DNA from: JAFCUW01 sp049898325
GTDB lineage: Bacteria; Pseudomonadota; Gammaproteobacteria; Burkholderiales; Burkholderiaceae_D
NCBI RefSeq assembly: GCF_049898325.1
Contig: NZ_JAFCXL010000002.1
Span: 310,001-374,000, forward strand
Length of the DNA stretch: 64,000 bases
Direction of reading: 5' to 3'
Shown here one piece after another: positions 1 through 7,570 of this stretch. Made by a program: the position numbers and the translations under genes. The notes beneath the pieces were generated by a model, which was given only the letters and a program-made list of their open reading frames with translations, did no database searches and was not told the origin of the DNA. Every line of letters begins with the position of its first letter. The first letter of the stretch is position 1.

Positions 1-983
1 CTGTTCCGTCCCCCCTGGTTGCCATCGTGGTATTGACCGCCGTCGCGATCTTAGCTGGCATTGACATCCGCACCGTAGGCGACATGGGCAAACTACCTGA
101 CAGCTTGCCCGTTTTCCTGTTGCCGGATTTGCCGCTGAACCTGGAGACACTTTCGATCATCTTCCCGGTGTCGGCCACGCTTGCCGTGGTTGGCCTGCTT
201 GAGTCGATGATGACCGCTTCGATTGTCGATGACCTGACCGATTCCAACAGCAATAAGAACCGTGAGTGCGTGGGTCAAGGCATTGCCAATATCGCCACCG
301 GCTTCCTCGGAGGCATGGCCGGCTGCGCCATGATTGGTCAGTCTGTCATCAATGTAAAGTCCGGCGGACGCGGTAGGCTTTCCACCCTCGCGGCCGGGGT
401 ATTCCTATTGCTGATGGTGGTGTTCATCGGTGACTGGGTTGCGCGCATACCGATGGCAGCATTGGTCGCTGTCATGATTATGGTGTCCATCGGGACCTTC
501 AACTGGGCATCGATTCGCAACCTGCGCGATCATCCGAAAAGTTCCAGTGTCGTCATGGTGGCAACTGTCGTCGTAGTTGTGGCTACACACGACTTGGCGA
601 AAGGCGTGCTGGTAGGCGTGCTCTTATCTGGCTTTTTCTTCGCCAATAAAGTGGGACAGATCTTGCGCGTGAGTTCCATGTCCGAAGACGAGGGCCGGGT
701 GCGTACCTACCAAGTGGCCGGTCAGGTCTTTTTCGCTTCGGCGGATCGGTTCGTTAATGCCTTCGACTACAAGGAGGTCATCGAGCGAGTTCGTATTGAT
801 GTCAGCCGCGCCCACTTCTGGGACATTACGGCCGTTAGCGCCTTGGACAAGGTAGTCGTCAAGTTCCGCCGCGATGGGACGGAAGTCGAGGTAATCGGGC
901 TCAATGAGGCCAGCACCACTCTGGTGGATAAGTTCGCCGTGCACGACAAAGACGGCGCCGAAGACATGCTGATGGGCCACTAA
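1..983 (+). CDS. SulP family inorganic anion transporter, C-terminal part
   Basis: C-terminal portion of a SulP (SLC26-type) transporter, an inner-membrane carrier of sulfate, bicarbonate or related anions; substrate not deducible here. The frame is open from base 3, so the start lies outside the window. About 200 residues of hydrophobic membrane domain are followed by a cytoplasmic STAS domain (last ~95 residues, around RTYQVAGQVFFASADRF and DITAVSALDK). The stop is 8 bp before a universal stress protein gene with its own GGAG site, so the two are probably cotranscribed. Both sit on the inner side of a Tn3-type terminal repeat and look like transposon passengers (inference). Base composition is less GC-rich than the core genes further right. 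Confidence 0.9.
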   Translation, partial: VPSPLVAIVVLTAVAILAGIDIRTVGDMGKLPDSLPVFLLPDLPLNLETLSIIFPVSATLAVVGLLESMMTASIVDDLTDSNSNKNRECVGQGIANIATGFLGGMAGCAMIGQSVINVKSGGRGRLSTLAAGVFLLLMVVFIGDWVARIPMAALVAVMIMVSIGTFNWASIRNLRDHPKSSSVVMVATVVVVVATHDLAKGVLVGVLLSGFFFANKVGQILRVSSMSEDEGRVRTYQVAGQVFFASADRFVNAFDYKEVIERVRIDVSRAHFWDITAVSALDKVVVKFRRDGTEVEVIGLNEASTTLVDKFAVHDKDGAEDMLMGH

Positions 984-991
984 ACGGAGAC

Positions 992-1861
992 ATGACTATG
1001 AACAACGAAAACAAAGTGTTGGCCTGTGTTGACCAATCGCACTTCGCCGATTATGTCGCCGACTACGCAGCTTGGGCCGCCACCCGGATGAGCGCTCCGC
1101 TCGAATTCCTGCATGTCATCGACCATCATCCAGAGATTGGCTCGGGAGGCGATCATAGTGGTGCCATCGGGATTGACGCGAATGAGGCTCTGCTGAAAAA
1201 GCTTTCAAGCGAGGACGAGACACGCACCAAGGCAGCACGGGAACTAGGTCGGGTCTTCTTGAACCGATTGCGCGAGCGTGCCCGCGCCGCCGGTGCCGGT
1301 TCTGTGGATGTGCGTCAGCGCCATGGCGAACTGGAAGAGACCATCTCGGAACAGGGAAGCGGTGTCCGCCTCGTCGTCTTGGGGCGTCATGGCGAGACTG
1401 CTGACTCGACCGAACGTAAGCTGGGGCGCAATGTTGAACGGGTGGTGCGCGCATTGCACCAGCCCGTCCTCACTGTGACGGCGAATTTCAAGGAACCTCG
1501 GCGGGTTATGATCGCTTTCGATGGCGGCATCGTAACCCGACACGGTGTGGAATTGGTGGCGGCCAGTCCACTTTTCCGTGGCATCCCAATTTATCTGCTG
1601 ATGTCTGGCAAGGAAAGTCGGGACGCAACAAAGCAGCTTGAATGGGCCAAAATGACCTTGGAGTCGGCAGGCTTTGAAGTGTCCGCTTCGCTCGCTTTCG
1701 GCGATGTTGAGGGCATCATTACCAAGACCGTGCTTGAACAGTCCATCGACCTGCTCATCATGGGCGCTTATAGCCACTCACCTCTGCGCAGCCTGCTATT
1801 TGGGAGCAAGACCACCGATATCCTGCATTCGTCCACTATTCCTACCTTGCTGCTCGGGTAG
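992..1861 (+). CDS. Universal stress protein, two tandem Usp domains
   Basis: A 289-residue protein with two UspA-like domains in tandem (about residues 5-150 and 165-289). The second ends in the nucleotide-binding type stretch GAYSHSPLRSLLFGSKT followed by a hydrophobic terminal strand, typical of beta-proteobacterial double-domain Usp proteins. Such cytoplasmic proteins bind ATP or AMP and act in stress survival; the target here is unknown. The start ATG follows GGAG at 985-988 and is 8 bp after the SulP stop, indicating one transcript. A SulP-Usp pair beside a transposase suggests a mobile stress or anion-homeostasis cargo; that role is inference. Confidence 0.9.
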   Translation: MTMNNENKVLACVDQSHFADYVADYAAWAATRMSAPLEFLHVIDHHPEIGSGGDHSGAIGIDANEALLKKLSSEDETRTKAARELGRVFLNRLRERARAAGAGSVDVRQRHGELEETISEQGSGVRLVVLGRHGETADSTERKLGRNVERVVRALHQPVLTVTANFKEPRRVMIAFDGGIVTRHGVELVAASPLFRGIPIYLLMSGKESRDATKQLEWAKMTLESAGFEVSASLAFGDVEGIITKTVLEQSIDLLIMGAYSHSPLRSLLFGSKTTDILHSSTIPTLLLG

Positions 1862-1944
1862 CGTCAACACAATGTCTCTGCAAAGTCGATTCGGCCTTGT
1901 AGGGACCCGGCATAATGACCGGCCCCAGCTCAGCAGGAGAACTC

Positions 1945-4938
1945 ATGCCAGTCAGCTTTCTCTCGAACGACCAGCGCGAAAACTACGGTCGCTACGCAGG
2001 CCCACCGTCGCCCCACGACCTTGCCCGGTATTTCCACCTGGACGACACTGACCATGTGCTGATCGCGCAAAAGCGTGGGGCGCACAATCGGCTGGGCTTC
2101 GCCGTCCAGCTCGGGACGGTACGCTACTTGGGCACGTTCCTGGAAGACCCGCTGGCAGTGCCCCAGCCCGTGCTGTGGACGCTGGCCAAGCAGCTGCGCA
2201 TCGAGGCGCTGGACAAGACAAGCGCCTATAGTGCCGGCGAGCAGCGCTGGCAGCATGCGACTGAAATTCGCGCAACCTATGGCTACGTCGACTTCACGGA
2301 ACCCCTGGTTGCCTTCCGCCTGACCCGGTGGCTGTACGCTCTTTGCTGGACCGGCACCGACCGGCCGAGCGTGCTGTTCGAGCGTGCCACAACATGGCTT
2401 GTGACGCACAAGGTACTGCTACCAGGCTGCACCACCCTCGAACGCTACGTTGCGCGCCTGCGCAGCCGCGTCGAGGAGCGCTTATGGCGCTCGCTTGGCA
2501 GTGGAATTAGCCTGGACCAGCAAACACGGTTGGAAGGCCTCCTGGTTTCTTCTGGTGGCAGTCGGAATTCGCCGCTTGACCGCCTACGCACCGGGCCGGT
2601 CGTGGCCAGCAGCCGGTCAATGAGCCTAGCGCTGATGCGGCTGCAAGCCGTTCGCGAGCTTGGCATCCGGTTGCCGGCCGCCACGCGCATCCCGGCCACG
2701 CGGGTCGCGGCCCTGGCCCGGTTCGCCGGCGCCGCCAAGGCCAGCGCGATCCTGCGCCTGCCAGTGCTGCGCCGCGTGGCAACCCTGGTCGCGTTCGTGC
2801 ACTGCCTCGAAGCATCGGCACAGGATGACGCCCTGGAAGTGCTCGAAGTTATCTTGCAAGAGCTATTCGGTGATGCAGTGAAGGCCGACAAGAAATCGCG
2901 CCTTCGCTCGCTCAAAGACCTTGACGAAGCGGCGGCCACCCTCGCCAGCGCTTGCCAAATGCTGCTGGACGATACCGTGCCCGATGCCGAGCTGCGCAAC
3001 CAGCTATTCGCGAGAATTTCGCCGGACGCACTCGCGCTGGCCCTTGCCGGCGTCAACAAACTGATTCGGCCGAGCGACAATGTTTACTACCAGGAGCTTG
3101 ATGCCAAGTACAAGACCGTGCGCCGCTTTCTGCCCGCGCTGGCCGAACACATCCACTTTGGCGCGAATGCCGCTGGAGAGCCGTTCATCGCCGCCTTTGC
3201 CTGGCTTCGCGCCAACATGATGGTGAAGAGACCCGACAAGGACGCGCCACGCGAAATCATCACCAAGCCATGGCAGCGCCATGTGCTGCGCGAGGGTGAT
3301 GCCATTGATTTCCACGCCTACACCTTCTGTGTTCTGTCCGAGCTGCGTATTGCGCTGCGCCGGCGCGACGTGTTCGTGGCCCCGAGCTGGCGGTACTCCG
3401 ATCCGCGCGCCGGCCTACTCGATAGCGCTGAATGGGAATCCACGCGTCCGATCATTTGCCGCACACTGGGCCTGTCGGCGGTACCGGGGCCGACATTGAC
3501 GGCCCTTGCCGATGAACTGGACCGCACCTACCAGGCTGTCGCCGCCAGGTTGCCCGACAATCCGGCCGTGCGGTTTGAGAAGGTGGGCGACAAACAAGAA
3601 CTGGTGCTCAGTCCCCTCGATAGGATGGTTGAGCCGGCGTCGCTGATCGCGCTACGCGCCAAGGTCACAGGCATGCTGCCGCGCGTCGATCTGCCGGAAC
3701 TGATCCTGGAGATTGCCGCCCGCACTCGTTTTACGGACGCCTTCACCCACATATCGGAGCGCACCGCGCGCGCTTCCGATCTGCATGTGAGCATCTGCGC
3801 GGTGCTGATGGCCGAGGCCTGCAACACCGGACCGGAACCGCTGATTCGCGGCGACGTTCCGGCGCTCAAGCGCGACAGGTTGTCCTGGGTGGACCAGAAC
3901 TACCTGCGCGACGACACGATCACGGCGGCGAACACGATGCTGGTCGCGGCGCAGGGCCGTTCGGCGCTGGCCAGCGTGTGGGGCGGCGGCGAGGTCGCGT
4001 CGGCCGACGGCATGCGGTTCGTGGTGCCGGTGCGGTCGGTGCATTCCGGGCCAAACCCGAAATACTTCGGCGTCGGTCGCGGCGTGACCTGGTACAACCT
4101 GATATCGAACCAGTTTTCCGGGCTGAACGACATCACGGTGCCGGGCACCCTGCGCGACAGCCTAGTCCTGCTGGCCGTCGTCCTGGAACAGCAAACCGAT
4201 CTTCAGCCGACGCAGATCATGACGGACACGGGTGCCTACAGCGATGTGGTGTTCGGGCTGTTTCGCTTGCTTGGGTACCGATTCAGCCCGCGCCTTGCCG
4301 ATGTCGGCGGTACGCGCTTCTGGCGGATCGATACCAAAGCCGACTACGGGCTGCTGAATTCTGTATCCGGACACAATATCAGTCTACAAAAGATCGAGCC
4401 GCATTGGGACGACATGCTGCGCCTGGCCGGCTCGCTCAAGCTCGGCCGGGTGCCGGCTGCGGGCATCATGCGCACGCTCCAAGTGGGCGAGCGGCCGACC
4501 AGACTAGCCCAGGCCATCGCAGAATTCGGCCGCATCGACAAAACCTTGCATACGCTGACGTACATCGATGATAAAGCCAAGCGCCGTGGCACTCTGACCC
4601 AGCTCAACCGGGGCGAGGGGCGGCATAGCGTCGCCCGCGCTGTCTTCCACGGAAAGCGCGGCGAACTGCGCCAGCACTACCGCGAAGGCCAGGAAGACCA
4701 GCTCGGTGCGCTCGGCCTGGTGCTCAACATGATCGTGCTGTGGAACACAAGCTACATGGAGGCTGCATTGAACCAACCGCGCGCGGACGGCTTCGAGGTC
4801 CGGGATGAGGACGTGGCCAGGCTGTCGCCGTTGCTGCATGAGCACATCAACATGCTAGGTCGGTACTCGTTCTCGGTGCCGGACGCGGTGGCCAAGGGTG
4901 AGCTGCGGCCATTGCGCAACCCAGCTAGCGATGAGTAG
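1945..4938 (+). CDS. tnpA: Tn3 family transposase
   Basis: Full-length Tn3-family transposase (997 residues; family usually 950-1010). The N-terminal region (FLSNDQRENYGRY, HLDDTDHVLIAQKRGAHNR) is the DUF4158-type DNA-binding part that recognises the terminal repeats. The C-terminal catalytic core contains the first acidic residue in IMTDTGAYSDVVFGLF and the final Glu in LNRGEGRHSVARAVFHGKRG. An in-frame ATG at 1915 exists, but the ATG at 1945 is preceded by AGGAGA at the right spacing and gives the family-like start MPVSFLSNDQ. The gene is intact. No resolvase is seen to its right, so if present it lies left of the window. Confidence 0.96.
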   Translation: MPVSFLSNDQRENYGRYAGPPSPHDLARYFHLDDTDHVLIAQKRGAHNRLGFAVQLGTVRYLGTFLEDPLAVPQPVLWTLAKQLRIEALDKTSAYSAGEQRWQHATEIRATYGYVDFTEPLVAFRLTRWLYALCWTGTDRPSVLFERATTWLVTHKVLLPGCTTLERYVARLRSRVEERLWRSLGSGISLDQQTRLEGLLVSSGGSRNSPLDRLRTGPVVASSRSMSLALMRLQAVRELGIRLPAATRIPATRVAALARFAGAAKASAILRLPVLRRVATLVAFVHCLEASAQDDALEVLEVILQELFGDAVKADKKSRLRSLKDLDEAAATLASACQMLLDDTVPDAELRNQLFARISPDALALALAGVNKLIRPSDNVYYQELDAKYKTVRRFLPALAEHIHFGANAAGEPFIAAFAWLRANMMVKRPDKDAPREIITKPWQRHVLREGDAIDFHAYTFCVLSELRIALRRRDVFVAPSWRYSDPRAGLLDSAEWESTRPIICRTLGLSAVPGPTLTALADELDRTYQAVAARLPDNPAVRFEKVGDKQELVLSPLDRMVEPASLIALRAKVTGMLPRVDLPELILEIAARTRFTDAFTHISERTARASDLHVSICAVLMAEACNTGPEPLIRGDVPALKRDRLSWVDQNYLRDDTITAANTMLVAAQGRSALASVWGGGEVASADGMRFVVPVRSVHSGPNPKYFGVGRGVTWYNLISNQFSGLNDITVPGTLRDSLVLLAVVLEQQTDLQPTQIMTDTGAYSDVVFGLFRLLGYRFSPRLADVGGTRFWRIDTKADYGLLNSVSGHNISLQKIEPHWDDMLRLAGSLKLGRVPAAGIMRTLQVGERPTRLAQAIAEFGRIDKTLHTLTYIDDKAKRRGTLTQLNRGEGRHSVARAVFHGKRGELRQHYREGQEDQLGALGLVLNMIVLWNTSYMEAALNQPRADGFEVRDEDVARLSPLLHEHINMLGRYSFSVPDAVAKGELRPLRNPASDE

Positions 4939-5048
4939 AGCGGCCAACCAGGATACGGCCAGAAATGACACATAGACCAGAAAGTAGTAACGGCATGATC
5001 CTTTATGCCATGCCAGTATGGCCGTGCCGCGTCAGATCATGGATTTTC

Positions 5049-5086
5049 CTTAACCCGGTTTTCCGTTCCACTGCACCTCATACCCC
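5049..5086 (-). mobile_element. Right terminal inverted repeat of the Tn3-family element
   Basis: Read on the minus strand the 38 bp begin GGGGTATGAGGTGCAGTGGA and continue ACGGAAAACCGGGTTAAG. This matches the classical Tn3 terminal repeat, which starts GGGGTCTGACGCTCAGTGGA and ends CGTTAAG. It lies 110 bp after the tnpA stop and points outward, so it is the transposon's right boundary. The bases just outside (5087-5091, ATAAT) would be one copy of the 5-bp target duplication. The left terminal repeat is not between uspA and tnpA, so sulP and uspA are most simply inside the element. Confidence 0.9.
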
Positions 5087-5189
5087 ATAATGAATAATAA
5101 ATGGTCGCGCAATATATCACAGAATATAGCGACCTGCCGGCCTCCCCTCCCACCCCCGCCACCGCCGCTTGACCGCCGCCCCGTACTTC

Positions 5190-5213
5190 CTTATATACTT
5201 GTCTATATATCGA
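5190..5213. promoter_or_regulatory. Putative ModE operator upstream of the mod genes
   Basis: The stretch TTATATACTTGTCTATATAT contains TATATA (5192-5197), a 6-bp spacer and TATATA (5204-5209), the palindromic half-site arrangement of ModE boxes. It is the first AT-rich palindrome inside the molybdate locus, about 130 bp before modB, and a ModE-type DNA-binding protein is encoded at 7185. ModE-molybdate normally represses mod transcription here. The transposon end stops about 100 bp upstream of it. Confidence 0.6.
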
Positions 5214-5230
5214 TTGCTGTCGAAGGTTGC

Positions 5231-5332
5231 CATGTTGCGTTTTACCGTATTGCTGCCGTGCCCAGGCGCGGCCGGCTCGACCCACGCTGGCCAGCCGCAA
5301 GGGGCCGTCGTCGCCCATGCGGGCGCGCTCTA
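5231..5332 (+). other. Short reading frame where modA would be expected
   Basis: An ATG with a GAAGG-type site opens a 33-residue frame beginning MLRFTVLLPCPGAAGS and closing with TAG 9 bp before modB. The first residues resemble a signal-peptide start, and the position, directly after the ModE-like operator and before modB, is that of modA, the periplasmic molybdate-binding protein. It may be a deletion remnant of modA, a leader peptide or chance; the sequence does not decide. Confidence 0.3.
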
Positions 5333-5341
5333 GCATTGCGC

Positions 5342-6016
5342 ATGCTCGATTCGGGAGATTGGGGCGCGATCTGGTTGACCATGAAACTGGCCACCATCGT
5401 GACCCTGTTGCTATTGCTGCTTGGAACGCCGGTGGCCTGGTGGCTGGCGCGTACCCGTTCTCGCCTGAAGGGCGTGATCGTCGCCATCGTCGCCTTACCG
5501 CTGGTGCTGCCGCCGTCCGTGCTGGGGTTTTATTTGCTGATCAGCATGGGGCCGCACGGGCCGATCGGCCAGTTCACGCAGTCGCTGGGCCTGGGCCTGC
5601 TGCCGTTCACCTTTGCCGGCCTGGTGGTGGGCTCCGTCCTGTATTCCTTGCCGTTTGTCGTCCAGCCCCTGCAAAACGCCTTCGAGGCGATCGGCAGCCG
5701 GCCGCTGGAAGTGGCGGCCACCTTGCGCGCCGGTCCCCTCGACACCTTTTTTACGGTGGTGGTGCCGCTGGCCAAGCCTGGCTTCCTGACGGCGGCGACG
5801 CTGGGGTTTGCCCATACGGTGGGCGAATTCGGGGTGGTGCTGATGATGGGCGGGAATATCCCCGACAAGACCCGCGTCGTCTCGGTGCAGATCTACGATC
5901 ACGTCGAAGCGCTCGAGTACGCGCAGGCGCACTGGCTGGCCGGCGGCATGCTGCTGTTTAGCTTTGCGGCGCTGCTGCTGCTCTATACCTTCAATCCCAC
6001 CCGGGCGCGCGCATGA
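5342..6016 (+). CDS. modB: Molybdate ABC transporter permease
   Basis: Inner-membrane permease of the ModABC molybdate importer (224 residues, the family's normal size). It has five to six hydrophobic segments, the MLDSGDWGAIWLTMKL type start, and the cytoplasmic EAA-type loop around EVAATLRAGPLDTFFTVVVP that contacts ModC. The frame continues upstream to 5090, but that part is proline/arginine-rich and not ModB-like, so the ATG at 5342 is chosen. It overlaps modC by 4 bp (ATGA). No modA is present in the window, so the transporter must borrow a binding protein encoded elsewhere or is non-functional. Confidence 0.93.
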   Translation: MLDSGDWGAIWLTMKLATIVTLLLLLLGTPVAWWLARTRSRLKGVIVAIVALPLVLPPSVLGFYLLISMGPHGPIGQFTQSLGLGLLPFTFAGLVVGSVLYSLPFVVQPLQNAFEAIGSRPLEVAATLRAGPLDTFFTVVVPLAKPGFLTAATLGFAHTVGEFGVVLMMGGNIPDKTRVVSVQIYDHVEALEYAQAHWLAGGMLLFSFAALLLLYTFNPTRARA

Positions 6017-7131
6017 AGGGCGACCGCTTCGATCCCGCGGCGCCCATCGAGGTGGCCTTGACGCTGGCGCGGGGCACATTTTCCATGCAGCTCGAGCTGA
6101 CCCTGCCGGCGCGCGGGGTGAGCGCCCTGTTCGGCCATTCCGGCTCCGGCAAGACGACGGTCTTGCGCGCCATTGCCGGTCTGGACCGGCACGCCGGCGG
6201 CCAGGTGGTGGTCAACGGCGACACCTGGCAGGACGAGCGGCGCGGCGTGTTCGTGCCGCCGCACCGGCGCAGCATCGGCTACGTGTTCCAGGAAGCGAGC
6301 CTGTTTTCCCACCTGTCGGTGGCGGGCAACCTCGAGTTTGCCCGCAAGCGGGCCGGCGGCACGCTGGCCGACAGCGCCGCCGCGCTCGCGCGCGCCATCG
6401 ATCTGCTGGGCATCGGCCACCTGCTGGCGCGGCGCGCCACCGGCCTGTCGGGCGGCGAGCGCCAGCGCGTGGCGATTGCCCGCGCGCTGCTGACGCGGCC
6501 GCGCCTGATGCTGCTCGACGAGCCGCTCGCCTCGCTCGACGGCAAGCGCAAGGAAGAGGTGCTGCCCTACCTGGAAAGCATGCAGCGCGAACTGGGCATT
6601 CCGATGGTCTATGTCAGCCACTCGACCGAAGAGGTGGCGCGGCTGGCCGACCACGTGGTGCTGCTCGAGGCGGGCAAGGTCATCACCAGCGGGCCGGCGG
6701 CGCAAACGCTGGCGCGGCTGGATGTCTCGATGGCGCTGTCGGAAGACGCCGGCATGGTCGTCGATGGCATCAGCGACGGCTACGACGCGCCCTACGGCCT
6801 GTTGCGCCTGCGCGTGGGCAGCCATGGCGCCATGTTCGTCGCCCACGCACCCGTGGCCGACGGCGCCAGCGTGCGCCTGCGCGTGCTGGCGCGCGACGTC
6901 AGCCTGACCTTGAGCGCGCATGGCGACAGCTCGATCATGAACCAGTTGCGCGCGCAGGTGGTGGCGACCTGGCCGGCCAGCGACGCCGCCCACGTCGTCG
7001 TCCGCCTCGACGCCGGCGGCGCGCCCCTGCTCGCGCGCATCACCCGCCGCTCGCACGACCAGTTGGGCCTGACGGCCGGCCTGACGGTGTGGGCGCAAGT
7101 GAAGGCGACGGCCCTGCTGTCCCTGCGCTAA
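6013..7131 (+). CDS. modC: Molybdate ABC transporter ATP-binding protein
   Basis: ATPase subunit of the molybdate importer, 372 residues. Walker A is GHSGSGKTT, the signature LSGGERQRVAIARAL, Walker B LMLLDEPLASLD and the switch histidine is in YVSHST. The last ~80 residues form a Mop/TOBE-type domain (around NQLRAQVVATWPASDAAHVVV) that binds oxyanion and regulates transport in this family. Translation is coupled to modB through an ATGA overlap. The ModE-like gene follows after 53 bp, probably in the same transcript. Confidence 0.95.
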   Translation: MKGDRFDPAAPIEVALTLARGTFSMQLELTLPARGVSALFGHSGSGKTTVLRAIAGLDRHAGGQVVVNGDTWQDERRGVFVPPHRRSIGYVFQEASLFSHLSVAGNLEFARKRAGGTLADSAAALARAIDLLGIGHLLARRATGLSGGERQRVAIARALLTRPRLMLLDEPLASLDGKRKEEVLPYLESMQRELGIPMVYVSHSTEEVARLADHVVLLEAGKVITSGPAAQTLARLDVSMALSEDAGMVVDGISDGYDAPYGLLRLRVGSHGAMFVAHAPVADGASVRLRVLARDVSLTLSAHGDSSIMNQLRAQVVATWPASDAAHVVVRLDAGGAPLLARITRRSHDQLGLTAGLTVWAQVKATALLSLR

Positions 7132-7184
7132 CCTTGGCCCCATTCAGGCCCACTTATTAATCTGCGTTCGCCGGGAGACGATCG

Positions 7185-7529
7185 ATGCACACCACCACAT
7201 TGGCCCTGCGCCTGCTGCGCGGCCCGGAAGTCGCGCTGGGACCGGGCAAGGCCGACCTGCTCGAGGCCATCCGCGTCACCGGCTCGATCAGTGCCGCCGC
7301 GCGCGCCATGAACATGTCGTACCGGCGCGCCTGGTTGCTGGTGGACGTGATGAACCGCTGTTTCAGCACGCCGCTGGTGCAGGGTGCGGCGGGTGGACAG
7401 AAGGGGGGCGGGGCACACCTGACCGTGACCGGTGAGCGGGTGCTGGCCCGGTTCAGGCAGATGGAGGCGGCGGCCGCCGCTGCTGCGCAGCCGCACCTCG
7501 AAGCATTGATGGGAGAGCTGCAGCCCTAA
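7185..7529 (+). CDS. ModE-type winged-helix regulator, DNA-binding domain only
   Basis: A 114-residue protein matching the N-terminal LysR-like winged helix-turn-helix of ModE: GPGKADLLEAIRVTGSISAA followed by ARAMNMSYRRAWLLVDVMN and the wing TPLVQGAAGGQKGGGAHLT. E. coli ModE (about 260 residues) carries two C-terminal molybdate-binding Mop domains; these are absent here, a known single-domain variant. It follows modC directly and is the obvious candidate to bind the operator near 5200, although how a protein without a molybdate domain senses the metal is unclear. Confidence 0.85.
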   Translation: MHTTTLALRLLRGPEVALGPGKADLLEAIRVTGSISAAARAMNMSYRRAWLLVDVMNRCFSTPLVQGAAGGQKGGGAHLTVTGERVLARFRQMEAAAAAAAQPHLEALMGELQP

Positions 7530-7570
7530 GCCTTCGCTTCAGGACGCGCCCCTCCCGTGACCTGCTGGCG

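Noticed and set aside
5090..5341. In-frame upstream extension of modB
   Set aside because: It crosses the ModE-like operator and encodes a Pro/Arg-rich stretch unlike ModB; the ATG at 5342 gives the normal family length.
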